DNA of 64,000 nt from assembly GCA_009746045.1 (NCBI GenBank), contig RPFO01000246.1, forward strand, positions 2,477,911-2,541,910. Reading direction: 5' to 3'. Source of the stretch: Mesostigma viride (taxonomy: Eukaryota; Streptophyta; Mesostigmatophyceae; Mesostigmatales; Mesostigmataceae). Shown here piece by piece: positions 53,281 through 63,339 of the stretch. The notes under the pieces are model-generated. The model was not told the origin of the DNA, did no database searches, and saw nothing but the letters and a program-made list of their open reading frames with translations. Each line of letters opens with the position of its first letter. The stretch's first letter is position 1. The position numbers and the translations under genes were made by a program.

Positions 53281-54481
53281 ATGTCGTCCTCCTATTCCGA
53301 TTCTGTCAAGGCCACTCCCGTTTCACCCAAGATGACGGCGAACACCTCGCCGGACCGAACGGCAACGGAGGAGTTTCCTTCGTTGCAGTTCGGTCCCGTA
53401 AAAGATCTTGCGAGGTCCCCCCCCACCGAGTCCCCCTCGCCCTCCAAGTCCAACTTGCCCCCCAGCGAGTTGGACAGAATTATACCCCCCACCTCTCTCG
53501 CTGCTGCGTCTCGCGCTCCGTCCCGCTCTCCGCCCCGTAAGTCTCCATCGCCGCCCCCAAGTCGGCCGGAGCTACTGCGTCCCGCTCGCCGCCCCGCAAG
53601 TCCCCCAAGTCCCCCGCAACTGCGACCCGTTCGCCGAACCGCAAGTCCCCCTCTCCGCCCAAAGTTCCCCCCGCTACCGCGTCCCGCTCTCCTTCTCGCA
53701 AGTCCCCCTCGCCGTCAACCAAGAACCCCGCAACTGCGACCCGCTCGCCGTCCCGCTCTGCTTCCCCCAAGTCCCGCTCGCCGCCACCCAAGTCCCCCGC
53801 TGCTGCGTCCCGCTCGCCGTCCCCCAAGCATTCCAGTTCTAAGCGTAAGCCTGCGGCCGAGTGGGTAGAGGAAGACGACCGCACCAAAGAGCTCAGGAAG
53901 CTGAGGAAGTCTATCAGTGAGCTTGTTGAGGAGGACGAGCGCGATCAGACTAACGGGAGGCCTGAAGACCCGGAATCGCCGGTTCGGGAGTCGCGTCAGA
54001 AGCGGTTGTCCGATTTGTTAGCAATGGCCGCAAGCTTTGCTGACGAATACGCGGCTCTCGACAAGAAGGACAAGGAGAAGGAGAAGGCGGAGAGGGAGGC
54101 CATCGAGAAGGCGGAGAGGGAGAGGGTGGAGAGGGAGGAGAAGGAGAGGCTGGAGAAGGCGGAGAGGGAGGAGGAGGAGAGGGAGTACAAGGAGAAAAAG
54201 GCTGCCCAGGAGAAGGAGCACAGGATCCTGGTGGCGAAGCAGAAGGAGGAGGCGAAGAAGAAGACGGAGGCGGCAGCGAAGGGAATTCTTGCGGAGGAGG
54301 CCGCTCTTTTTTTGCAGATGCGACAGGAGAGGATGAAGGCGGAAGAGGCCGCGAGGAAGATGGAGGAGGAGGCTGCGAGGAAGGGGGAGGAGGCTGCGAA
54401 GGCAGTTGAGGGGGACTGGGGGAGAAGGACGAGAACGGGAGCCCACCCCTTCTTCACGAAGGATTTTCAGTCGATTATCAG
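53281..54481 (+). CDS. Plus-strand gene, exon 1: Ser/Pro/Arg repeats and coiled coil
   Basis: Begins ATG right after a TTCTGCAG acceptor. Residues 40-190 are repeats of the type SRSPPRKSPSP; then SKRKPAAEW, and a long charged helix (EKEKAEREAIEKAERERVE..., 54060-54400), very likely a coiled coil. A one-base shift in a C run near 53551-53556 changes frame from that of 53281 to that of 54006. Donor GTATGT at 54482. The phase to exon 2 does not close perfectly, so another small error may exist. Function unknown; composition recalls SR-type or scaffold proteins, which is not evidence of function. Confidence 0.55.
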
Positions 54482-54879
54482 GTATGTTTATTAATGTGAG
54501 ACGTACATTTTTCAGATGGCTTGAACGGCGTGTGTGTATCGTAGAAAGGGTGGGATTTTATGTCATACATTGATCGTAAGGGTCTAGCTGCGGAGAGACG
54601 TTGACCTAGGAGTTAAGGTTGTTGACGACGACGATGTGTGGCCTTTTTTTTACTCTTGTTGTCTGCAGCCCGACACGCTGGCCATTCTGAAACAGTACCT
54701 GGCTCAGGCTGAGTCTGAGTCTGGGGTGAGTCGTAAAGCCGAAAAGGTCTTGAGAGGCTTGATCCGCTTTCTTTCGGCCGAGATAGGGTTTGCAGAGAAG
54801 TCCGGTGTCGTCGCCAACCCGAGTGTCCTCCAGTTTCAGAACGTAATTTGGAAGAACGACCGCTGCGGCCAGCTTGCTT

Positions 54880-56182
54880 CCAGGTTGGTCTGTACGCCGC
54901 ACTTTTGCGATAAAATGCGGGATAAAGCATATTATGGGCCTCGACGTATTTTACGCGTATTTTACGTCTGACCACGCGGTTTGGACTTGGAATTTTTCGG
55001 GGGTACCAGCGGGCAGCGGGCACTGGCGCGGTGCCCAGGTTCTGGGCGCGGCGCGCTCACTGCACATTTGAGATTTTTACTACTAGAAGTAGATGCGTAC
55101 AGTTCTTTTCATAAAGCGCAAGCCTTGCAAAATGTTTGGCCGGTAGGAGACAGCTAGGACTAGGTACATAACGCATAAATAACAGTGTGCCAGCAAATGC
55201 CAGCTGTGCTACTGACGGTGTAATGCAATATAGCGACGACGAGGCCAGTGCGACTGTGCGACAGTGTGCAGCCATTTTCGATTTGCAGCCATGAAGAAGA
55301 AAGGGCCTGAATGGGATTTCGTTCTCGAGAAGAAAGAAGCAGTCACAGATGCTGTTAGTAACAAAACGCAGTTTGTGTCGAATAAGTTCTGCTCATTTTG
55401 CAACAAGAAGTTCTCATACGGGGCGGGGGCAATCAGCGTATTCCGAGTCCGTGCACACTTTGCCGGAATCGCAGGGGAAGGGATGTTACCCTGCGACAAA
55501 ATTCCACCGAATATCCGGAGCAGGTTTCTCAGGATGTATAACAACAAGTCGCAGCAGTCAGACGCCAAGAAGCAGCACAATTTGAACAGGGCAATGGCGG
55601 AGATGGGAGGGGCTGCGCCGGCTGACTTGTCGTCGGTTCCCAGCAAAGGCCAGCTGAGCATCACCAAATGGCTGGTTCCCGTCGACGAGAAAGGTGTCCA
55701 GCTGCTGGCTGCCGAATTTTTTATCGAGAACGGCATTGCCTTCAATGCGGCTGAGAGCGCCTCTTTCAAGCAGATGGTGGCCGGCATGATCCAGTACAAA
55801 GGAGGGCACGTCACCCCTCCTTCTCGGAAGTTGTGTCTTATGTCCTCTCATGCATTATATAGTGGATGGCTTTCCTTACAATCAATTAATTAATTGAATC
55901 CTTACTATTCCCGTTGCAGCATGCTCCCCCCTGCATTTAACAAATCATAATCAGATAGGATTGCAGGGCATAAATGGAAGATGTTAATAAATAAGCATAT
56001 ACACCAAATTTCAGTTGTAATAACTGCATGACCATCATCAAGGAGCGTGCTAATTGGGTGACTGACAATTGGACCACAAAAACTGTCGCGCATTTTACCA
56101 CCGCGTATTTTATACCCCCCACGTATAATACGCGTATTTTAAGTCCACGTATTATACCCCGCACACGTATTTTCCAACCTGG
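54880..56182 (+). mobile_element. hAT-family element, 1303 bp, 8-bp target duplication
   Basis: Ends are CCAGGTTGG and CCAACCTGG, flanked by GCTTGCTT on both sides (54872-54879, 56183-56190). Subterminal TACGCGTATTTTA motifs occur near both ends (54947-54962 and in inverted form 56125-56145). An 8-bp duplication with a BED-finger transposase fragment is diagnostic of hAT. Too short for a full transposase, so non-autonomous or deleted. 55894-56080 inside it is non-coding. Confidence 0.9.
55291..55893 (+). pseudogene. Truncated hAT transposase (BED zinc finger part)
   Basis: From ATG 55291 the frame gives KFCSFCNKKFSYGAGAISVF, then RVRAHFAG: a BED-type finger with C-x2-C and a His. Further on, FFIENGIAFNAAESASFKQMV and GHVTPPSRKL match the N-terminal part of hAT/DUF659-type transposases. 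The catalytic Asp residues and the C-terminal dimerisation domain are missing; the frame ends at 55893. It would not transpose on its own. Confidence 0.8.
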
Positions 56183-57144
56183 GCTTGCTTTGTTCGGAGC
56201 CACACTGCGAGCCATTCATGGGAAGAGGGTCGTTGGTGACGACATGTATGAGGTTTTGAAGATCGCGCAGTCGTGCATCCTTAATCTGAAGGAGGATATG
56301 TCGGACGTTACTTTCCCCGTCGTGCTTTAATATGGTCGACGCTCTTTGATGAGGTTGAAAAGTTCGAGGTCCACATTGGCTTCACATGCATCGAGGCTTC
56401 CTATATGGAAACCTTGAAAACCACTGCGTTGCATCAGCTCTTTAAACTCATGACTGGAGATATGAGAGCGGATTCGAGGGCTTCACTGTCGGAAGATGAA
56501 GTGTTTGATATTGTCAGGCAAGGATTTGTTGACACGTCCAACAGTGACTATATCGTAATTGTGCCGGGAAGAATGAATGACGTAGGAGGATTGGAGGAGC
56601 GCGCACATGAAGTGATCGCGCATTTGGACATGGCAAGAGACCACTTACTGCAATCTTTTGTTAAGTGGCGGACTGACTTTCTTGTCAGCCCGGACGCCAG
56701 CCTTTCGCGGGAAGCGGTCGCTTTCTTTTTGGATTGGGCTGGACAGGTGATCCAAAGTTTCCGGCACCGGGAGGACTTCCATGTTATTCAGACATATAAG
56801 CCATACCGGGAAGTCGTCCAGGAATGGTTGGATCAAATCTCGTTGGTTGATTGTCTCCAGAGTATCCGAACCAAGACAGACACGGAGTGGTCTGATTTAG
56901 AGGCGGGAGGCCATTGGCAGTCCCTCGAGTTGTTCTTCGAGGCGGAATTGAGGCGGCAACTGGAAAAGGAGAGAGCCCATCAAGTGCCGATATGGCCTTT
57001 GGGGAAGATTTTGAGGAGGTGGAAGTTCTACGTTTCGGTACGTTAACTTGCCGATATCGTTTATCGATTTGGGTTGTTTCCATTCCCTGAATAGGGCTCT
57101 ATATGCTGACCAACCTTCATGGTTTGTCCTGTCATATCATGCAG

Positions 57145-57407
57145 GGGGGCTCCATGCCAGGGGACGTATCGGAGGATTTACCTAATTTGTCAGACTTGGT
57201 TGATAAGGTGGGTGCTTGTCCGTCGAGTTTCCACGAGCATCTTACATGGGGTCTAGCTGCAGGTAGACCCTCACCCTTTTATTGAGACTGACATGTTCGG
57301 CTAATTTCAACGGTGCCCCCAACCAATCTGTTGTCTTTTTTCAGGGGGCGGCTGCGGCGATGGCTGTTGACAGTGCTGGTATTTGGTCTGGACTCGAGAT
57401 GGAAATG
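57145..57407 (+). CDS. Plus-strand gene, exons 3 and 4 (small)
   Basis: Exon 3 is 57145-57207 (GSMPGDVSEDLPNLSDLVDK), exon 4 is 57345-57407 (AAAAMAVDSAGIWSGLEMEM). Both are bounded by ...CAG acceptors and GTGGGT/GTAAGC donors. The intron between them (57208-57344) holds a palindrome at 57249. The intron before exon 3 (57038-57144) holds none. Confidence 0.6.
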
Positions 57408-57531
57408 GTAAGCATTAAACGATATCCGGATGTCTGCATTTCGCCTGAAGTTTTAGTGAGCGCATTATGCGAAATATACAAATATCGACTAATTTTGATT
57501 TCCAATGAGCTGTCGTATTCGGTGTTGACAG

Positions 57532-57660
57532 GCGGGGGGTTTGGCCTCAGCAGGCGCTGCCGGAGAGGAAGAAAACGCTGGAGGAGATGAGGATGGGGGG
57601 GATGAAAACGCTGGAGGAGATGAGGATGGGGGAGACGCTGAGGGAGAAGTGGCTGTGCAG
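57532..57660 (+). CDS. Plus-strand gene, exon 5: acidic repeat
   Basis: Encodes repeats of ENAGGDEDGGD. Acceptor GTTGACAG, donor GTACGT. The next intron (57661-57786) contains a degenerate palindrome at 57706. Confidence 0.6.
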
Positions 57661-57786
57661 GTACGTTCATCCGCCGCGAGTTCGTGTGATTTTTTTCGTG
57701 CTGAGGGGTATCTCCGCAGAGAGACGATGGTGCAACAATCGAACTGAGGTCAAGTCCCTTCTTGTTCGTTTTTTTTTGTCATGCAG

Positions 57787-58329
57787 GCGGGGGCTGTCGC
57801 TGGGGGTACTGCGGGGGGGAAGGCGGCGAAGCCTCCATTGACTGAGCATGAAAGGGAAAAGCTGGATTCCCGCAAGAAGGTTGCGAAGGATCATATTATT
57901 GCTGTTGGCCTGATCATGCTTAAGTCTCCGCCCGATGGCGTCGATTCGGAGGGACCTGCGGGGTCCGAGTTTCGCAAGTACCTGACACGACTTGAGGCGG
58001 AAGTCGATGCCGATTTCGATACGGAGGTGTTGGGTGACGCTACCTTTAAGAGTGAATTGGCATATGAATTCGCAAATCTGGTGAAGTCGAAAGCCACCAA
58101 GAATTTCAAGTGGCAGCCTAAGGAGTACTCAGAGGCAAAGGTTGACAAGATCGAGAAATTCATGAAGGCTGATTTTCGTCGTCGGGCCGCTGAGGGAAAA
58201 AGGGCGCTGAATGCGGTGGCAAAGGCCAACAGTAAGAAGAACGCGGAGGCGAAGGCGGCGGAGAAGGAGGCGAAGAAGGCGGAGAAGGAGAAGGCTAAGG
58301 AGGCCAAGAAGCAGCAGAAAACTGGACAG
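57787..58329 (+). CDS. Plus-strand gene, exon 6
   Basis: Encodes GAVAGGTAGGKAAKPPLTEHE, then a helical, Lys-rich stretch (EREKLDSRKKVAKDHIIAVGLIML) and an Ala/Glu/Lys coiled-coil tail (AEKEAKKAEKEKAKEAKKQ). Between them lies a more ordinary segment (FRKYLTRLEAEVDADFDTEV). Donor GTACGA at 58330; the following intron (58330-58518) carries a degenerate palindrome near 58352. Confidence 0.6.
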
Positions 58330-58518
58330 GTACGATTGTTGTGAAAATTTAGACCTCTCGCTGCGGGTAGACGCTGACCGGCTGCGGGACTTGGTGTTTA
58401 GTGTCAGTAAGGTACTATTCCAACAGAACTTTGTTCGTCCCTGAACAGGATGTCGTGGTCGGCCTAAAGATTACTGACTTGAGCAAATCCTGCGGTCCTT
58501 TTCGATTTTTTACTTCAG

Positions 58519-59685
58519 GATGACGGGGGGGACGAAGACGCCACGGTGGAGAAGAAGTTACCTGGTCATGACGCCGTGTTCGCGCTGGTGAAGGATATGC
58601 TCAAGTACTGCTCGAGTAGGCGGATGGCGGACGTCGATGACCTGCCAAACTGGCCCGAGTTCTCCCCCTTTCTTGAGCTGCTCCGGTCACTCAACAAGCT
58701 TTTTAAGGAGGGGGTGCTCACGAGCAGTGGGAACCCGGACACCGACCCTATCATTGAAAGCTGGAAGCCTTCGAAAAAGGTCGACTCGAACAAGGAGGTC
58801 AGGGACCAGAACATCCGGAAGGCCAATACTCTCAGGGAAACGCGTTGGATTCGGCCGGCCGATTTTAAGCAGACCGGATGTTTCAGTATGCGGATCCAGA
58901 CGGTCAACGCGCTTATTTTGCCAGAGGCTTTGAGGCAGCGGCGTTTAAACCTTGAAACCATTAAGGAGAACGGCCGCATTCTCCTCAATGCGCGGGACAA
59001 CGCCTTGCACTTCAAGGTTGTTGTCCCGGTCTGGCAGTTCCCTTTCCAGGCGCTTGCCGAATCTCAACCTGACCTGTTCGACAAGCAAATCTTGTGCATG
59101 CCGGATTTCGTCAAGTGGCTGAAGCATCACCACGGCGCCAAGATTGACGCGGAGGATGTGGGGTCCAGGTACTTCCGGCCCCTTTCGGATACTGAAGTCG
59201 ACGTGTGGCTTAACACGGAGTCCACCACCTCTTTCCTCGCGAGAGGACTTGAGTGGCGTACCTACGCCAGGGTGGACGAGGTGGAAGCAGTTTTGCCTCA
59301 GGAGATCGAGGGCAGTCGGCAAGTTTTCAACCTGCTGTGCAATACTGCGATGAAGTCCTACGATCCGAAATTTTTTGAGGAACGGGTACCGGTACCGTAT
59401 CTGGTTCTCCGGTACGCGGTGGTGGATGGGAACCACTACTTTAAGGGGTTAAAGTCGTTTCTCAGGGGGCCGGATGGCGGGTGGGGAGAGGTTCGGGCAA
59501 TGATGTGCGAGGGTGGGGCGGAGTCCAATTTCGCAAATACTCCTAAGGAGGCGGAGCACGCCTTCCAGGACCTGTTGCGGAAATTCCGTGGTGGTTACAT
59601 GGGTACGAACGTCATTCTTCTCAAGGGTGGCGACCTGCTCCCGTCGTGGAGTGAGCTGCGAAATCTACCTAAGGCAAAAGAAGAT
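58519..59685 (+). CDS. Plus-strand gene, exon 7: largest globular part
   Basis: The 389-codon exon has normal amino-acid composition and no low complexity. It includes FLELLRSLNKLFKEGVLT, IRKANTLRETRWIRPADFK, LHFKVVVPVWQFPFQALAE, RGLEWRTYARVDEVEAVLP and YLVLRYAVVDGNHYFKGLK. I do not recognise a family. Acceptor TACTTCAG, donor GTAAGC (59686). The next intron (59686-59940) has three palindromes, at 59706, 59776 and 59862. Confidence 0.65.
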
Positions 59686-59940
59686 GTAAGCTATCTATTT
59701 TGGCAGGGTCTAGCTGCGGGTAGACCCTCGGAATTTTCGTGGTTGTTTTTTGTGTGCGCTTCAAGTTTTTTGCGAGGGTCTCGCTGCAGCTAGACCCTCT
59801 CCTTTTTTTTGTTGGAATTTTCGTTGCGTATTGTCGGCCGTTTCTTTTTCGAATTTTGTTAGGGTCTATCCGCAGCTATACCCCTCGCCTTTTATGACTG
59901 AGTTTTGTCGTTGCTCGCTCGATGTTAATTGATGTCGCAG

Positions 59941-60948
59941 GCGGTGCTGACCGGCAAGCTGGAGAAGCTGTTCGACATCGCCAAGGGGGCGAATTCGGAG
60001 GACTTAGCCGTGGCGGATCGTACGCTGGGCCAGGCGTTGCTTGACGTGTGGAACTACAACAAGCTATATCTATACGGCAAAGTCACGCGTGGGAAGGGCC
60101 ACTATATTGCGGATGGCCACTACACCAATCTGCTCACGTACATCCTCCCGGCTATGCGGCAAGCGGGGGGAAGGGAAGGGAATGTGGAGCCGGCAGCGGT
60201 GGATGTACACGAGGAGGAAGCAGAAGGAAAGAAAAAGCCGGCCCACAGCATTGCTTCAGTGCATTCCGCTTACAGTCGCACGCTGGCCAACACGTTTCTC
60301 CGTCTGACACAGGAGCAGACTGATGATCCTGCCTCAACGAAACCCGCGCCTGAGGAGGTGATGATGCAAAGGTGCAAATTCGCCAATGCAGAGGGGGAGA
60401 AGAAAGGCCAGAAGGTCTCTTGGACTTCTTTCAGGAACTTGGCCAGCCTTCCTATGATGGACGCCGTGATCGATTGCATCATGAGCTGCCAGGTTGGACC
60501 GGAAAAGCTCACCAAGTTGGTGGAGATCGCCAAGGATGTGCTGGAGTGCCTGCGGCTGACCATTTGCGCCAGATTCAAGGAGGATGTGACGCTGGAAGCG
60601 CAATGCAAGGACGCAAATGGCAAGGAGTTTGTGGCGTCTCATATTTTCGAACTCGTCTTCAATCTCCATCCTCTCGCTCGGCCGGTCGGCAGGAAGGAGA
60701 TTGTGGCCAGATACCGGGAATTTTGGGATGTGGCCGTCATCATAACGAGGAACATCGCCTACCTTCTTAAAGCCAAAAAACACGCCGCACATCTGAGGAT
60801 TCCGAGAAAGGATCTCAGTAATGGCAAGATCGACTTTCAGGAGATTCTGCTAAAAGAGAGCGAGGACAAGACGGTGGGTTTGGCACTTTTGGCTCCGGAA
60901 GCGTTCAGGAAGTACGCTCCAAAAGTTGGATTACTCGAAGGGGGGTGA
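59941..60948 (+). CDS. Plus-strand gene, exon 8
   Basis: Starts after GATGTCGCAG with AVLTGKLEKLFDIAKGANSED and continues through LGQALLDVWNYNKLYLYGKVT, SVHSAYSRTLANTFLRLTQ and IFELVFNLHPLARPVGRKEIV. It ends at a stop just after a run of six G (60940-60945); one base of shift there leads into Lys/Glu-rich sequence (KGLEKGKGKGKETEAKKEEE) and on to the next exon, so the stop may be an artefact. Function unknown. Confidence 0.6.
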   Translation, partial: AVLTGKLEKLFDIAKGANSEDLAVADRTLGQALLDVWNYNKLYLYGKVTRGKGHYIADGHYTNLLTYILPAMRQAGGREGNVEPAAVDVHEEEAEGKKKPAHSIASVHSAYSRTLANTFLRLTQEQTDDPASTKPAPEEVMMQRCKFANAEGEKKGQKVSWTSFRNLASLPMMDAVIDCIMSCQVGPEKLTKLVEIAKDVLECLRLTICARFKEDVTLEAQCKDANGKEFVASHIFELVFNLHPLARPVGRKEIVARYREFWDVAVIITRNIAYLLKAKKHAAHLRIPRKDLSNGKIDFQEILLKESEDKTVGLALLAPEAFRKYAPKVGLLEGG

Positions 60949-61065
60949 AGGAGGCGGCGATGAAGGGGCCGGTGAAGGGGCTGGAGAAGGGGAAGGGGAA
61001 GGGGAAGGAGACGGAGGCGAAGAAGGAGGAGGAGGCGAAGGAGGAGGAGGAGTGGGACGTGAAGT

Positions 61066-62459
61066 ATGAGTGGCAGAGTGTGGACTGGGGCCGTCGCCGG
61101 GTCTGGTTTTGCTGTCAGGCTAGACGGTGATGATGATGACAAGTCGCTCGTCAAGCAGGTGGCAGGCGAGGTTGCCTCAGCTTCAGCCCGCCCCTTTCCC
61201 TTGGGCAGGTCCCTTCCGTGCCTGAGCCTGCTGAACTTGGCGAACATTTGGGGTGATAAGTGGAGTAACTTTCAGAGAGGGTGGTGGGCGTTCGGTCCTT
61301 GCCCGACAGCTTCGGACATTCCCCAACCGGGCGGGATGTACGATAATGTGCTGAAGGCTTGCGCCCACGACTTTTTCTCCAGGTTCGAACCGATGGTGAT
61401 CGTGTTTGGTACCGAGACGGAGATTAAGGGGTTTCAAGAGATAGTGGAAAGGATCGGGAAAGGGAGTGAATTGTGGGAGCGGCTTGAACAGGGGGAAGGT
61501 GATGGGGGGCCTAGGCTCGGAAGGGCGAAGAAGCGAAAAGCTTCCCACGAAGCTGGGGGATCGTCCGCCGTGGTGGAGAGGGATGACCAACAGTTGTTGG
61601 AGGGAGGGGATGGAGGGGATGGAGGTCCGGCAGGAGGGTCTAACCGCGGAGAGACCCCCGTCGAGGTCAGAACGCAGCAGGCCGAACAGATGACGGGGCC
61701 TGAAGGTGATTCGGATCCGCCTGCGGCGAAGAAGCCCGCTTCTCAAGTGACTCGACGGGCAGTCGTGTCACTTGTTGAGGATGATGGAGGTGGGCCTTCC
61801 AAGCCTGCCGCGTCGCAGCCCGTTTTTCAGGTTCCGAAGAAGCAGCTTCGGGTTCCCCCGGCGACTCTGCCCACCCCGGCGCCTCTGCCCAGTTCTCAGG
61901 TACCGAAGAAGCAGCTTCGGGTTCCCCCGCCGACTCTGGCCATTTCTCAGGTACCGAAGAAGCAGCTTCGTAAGCCAGTTGTGGCAGTGGCTGATTCGGA
62001 CGACGATGCTGAGGAGGAGGAGGAGGAGGAGGACGACGATGCTGAGGAGGAGGAGGGGGAGGAGGAGGAGGAGGAGGAGGAGGAGCAGCACGTTGCTACC
62101 AAGAAATCCGCCAAGGGTGGGAAGGCTGCGGAGCACGTTGCTTCCAAGAAATCGGCCAAGGTGGGGAAGCCTCCCAAGCCTGCCCTGCCTCAGAAACGGC
62201 GTCGAAAAGCAGTTGTGCTTTCAGATTCGGACGATGAGGAGGAGAAGGAGGAGGAGGATGGCGGCGGAGAGGAGGAGGACGGGGGAAAGGAGCGCGTTGC
62301 TTCCAAGAAGTTACCCAAGACCGCGAAGACTGCCAAGGTTGCCGAGCCCGCCAAACCCGCCCCGGCGCCTGCCCCCCACCCCCAGACGGGGTCTACCTGC
62401 GAGCAGAGGTCGAAGGAAAAGGCCAAAAAGGGTAAGAAAAAATCTGCGAGTGAATTCTG
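61066..62459 (+). CDS. Plus-strand gene, exon 9: acidic/basic tail region with repeats
   Basis: The first part (NLANIWGDKWSNFQRGWWAF... FEPMVIVFGTETEIKGFQ) is globular. From residue 160 it is disordered: RAKKRKASHE, three copies of QVPKKQLRVPP-type repeats (61830-61975), long Asp/Glu runs (62000-62085) and KKSAKGGKA motifs with several basic patches that could be nuclear localisation signals. A palindrome copy lies within the coding sequence at 61636-61657. The start given is the first ATG in frame; the true 5' border is not clear. Donor GTATGT at 62460. Confidence 0.55.
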
Positions 62460-62554
62460 GTATGTAGAGTGTTTTGATTTTTCACGGTTGGCAGTCCGAT
62501 TTCTACTAACTCGATTTTAGTCATGCGTTGATGGCATGATCGGTTTGCTCGCAG

Positions 62555-63117
62555 GTAATGAGGATGTGGAGCAGTTACTTCGCTTGGCTAATGTGGCGGT
62601 GGGCTTCGGACCAGCGGCTGTACATGCTGACACTTCCGGACGGGAGGAGCCTAAGGGGGCGGAAGACAGTCAGGCGGGCGATGAGGATGATGACAAGCCC
62701 ACGTTGGAAATGAGACTTATGGACGGGGAAATGGGGTTCGGAGCACCAGAGGCCTTTTGGTGTGATGGGTGGACTTTAGCCATTATGCAAGCAGGGAACA
62801 AGGATACGGCTACGCCAATGTATGCCAAGCTAGAAGACGTCATGCTTTATGGGCAGGTGTCTGGATACGACACCAAGTGGAGGGACGTCGCATTTAAGTT
62901 TTTCGCTGAGGGGGAGAAGGGAGGGAAGTTGAAGAACAAGTTGTGGTGGATGCCGCTGGACTACGCGATGAAGGTGGTAAAGCTGACGGATGGCAAGAGC
63001 TGGAAGGATGTGGAAGTCTGGGCGCCTGCAAAGGAGATCGATAAGAAGAGGAGGAACTCGAAAACGGAACAGCAGATCGCGGAAGCGAAATTACGGAAGA
63101 GGCCCTCGAAAGTGTGA
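62555..63117 (+). CDS. Plus-strand gene, last exon
   Basis: Follows GCTCGCAG and encodes NEDVEQLLRLANVAVGFGPA, then an acidic stretch and a compact segment (MGFGAPEAFWCDGWTLAIMQ, YAKLEDVMLYGQVSGYDTKW) ending RKRPSKV at 63117. The stop is 294 bp from the end of the 34.5-kb element. No known domain. Confidence 0.6.
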
Positions 63118-63339
63118 GGGAAAGTTAGCACTTGGACATGCGCTGGCAATGCTCGTCCTATGGTTAATACAAAGGTTAGGATGATGTCGAGTCTCTCCAC
63201 GTAAAATTTACATGAATTACTAACTTTCAAGCCTCTCGATGTGGAATGTACGCTCAAATTGACATGAATTAAGCATTATGACACCAAATTAGCTCGAAAA
63301 TACGCGATCGGACGCCAAATTCGCGCGAAAAAAAGATAT

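Larger units (their letters stand above)
54669..57037 (+). pseudogene. Plus-strand gene, exon 2, split by a hAT element
   Basis: Starts after TTGTCTGCAG. Codes PDTLAILKQYLAQAESESG... to RCGQLA, is interrupted at 54880-56182, and continues LFGATLRAIHGKRVVGDD in the same frame when the insertion and one duplicate are left out. A one-base shift in CCCC near 56309 links to the frame with TLFDEVEKF and METLKTTALHQ (56405), which ends at donor GTACGT (57038). No known domain. The intron before it (54482-54668) carries a palindrome variant at 54580. Confidence 0.55.

Noticed and set aside
54018-54457. Leu/Ser-rich minus-strand ORFs opposite the coiled coil
   Set aside because: They arise from GAG/AAG codons read backwards; the plus-strand frame has splice borders and sensible composition.
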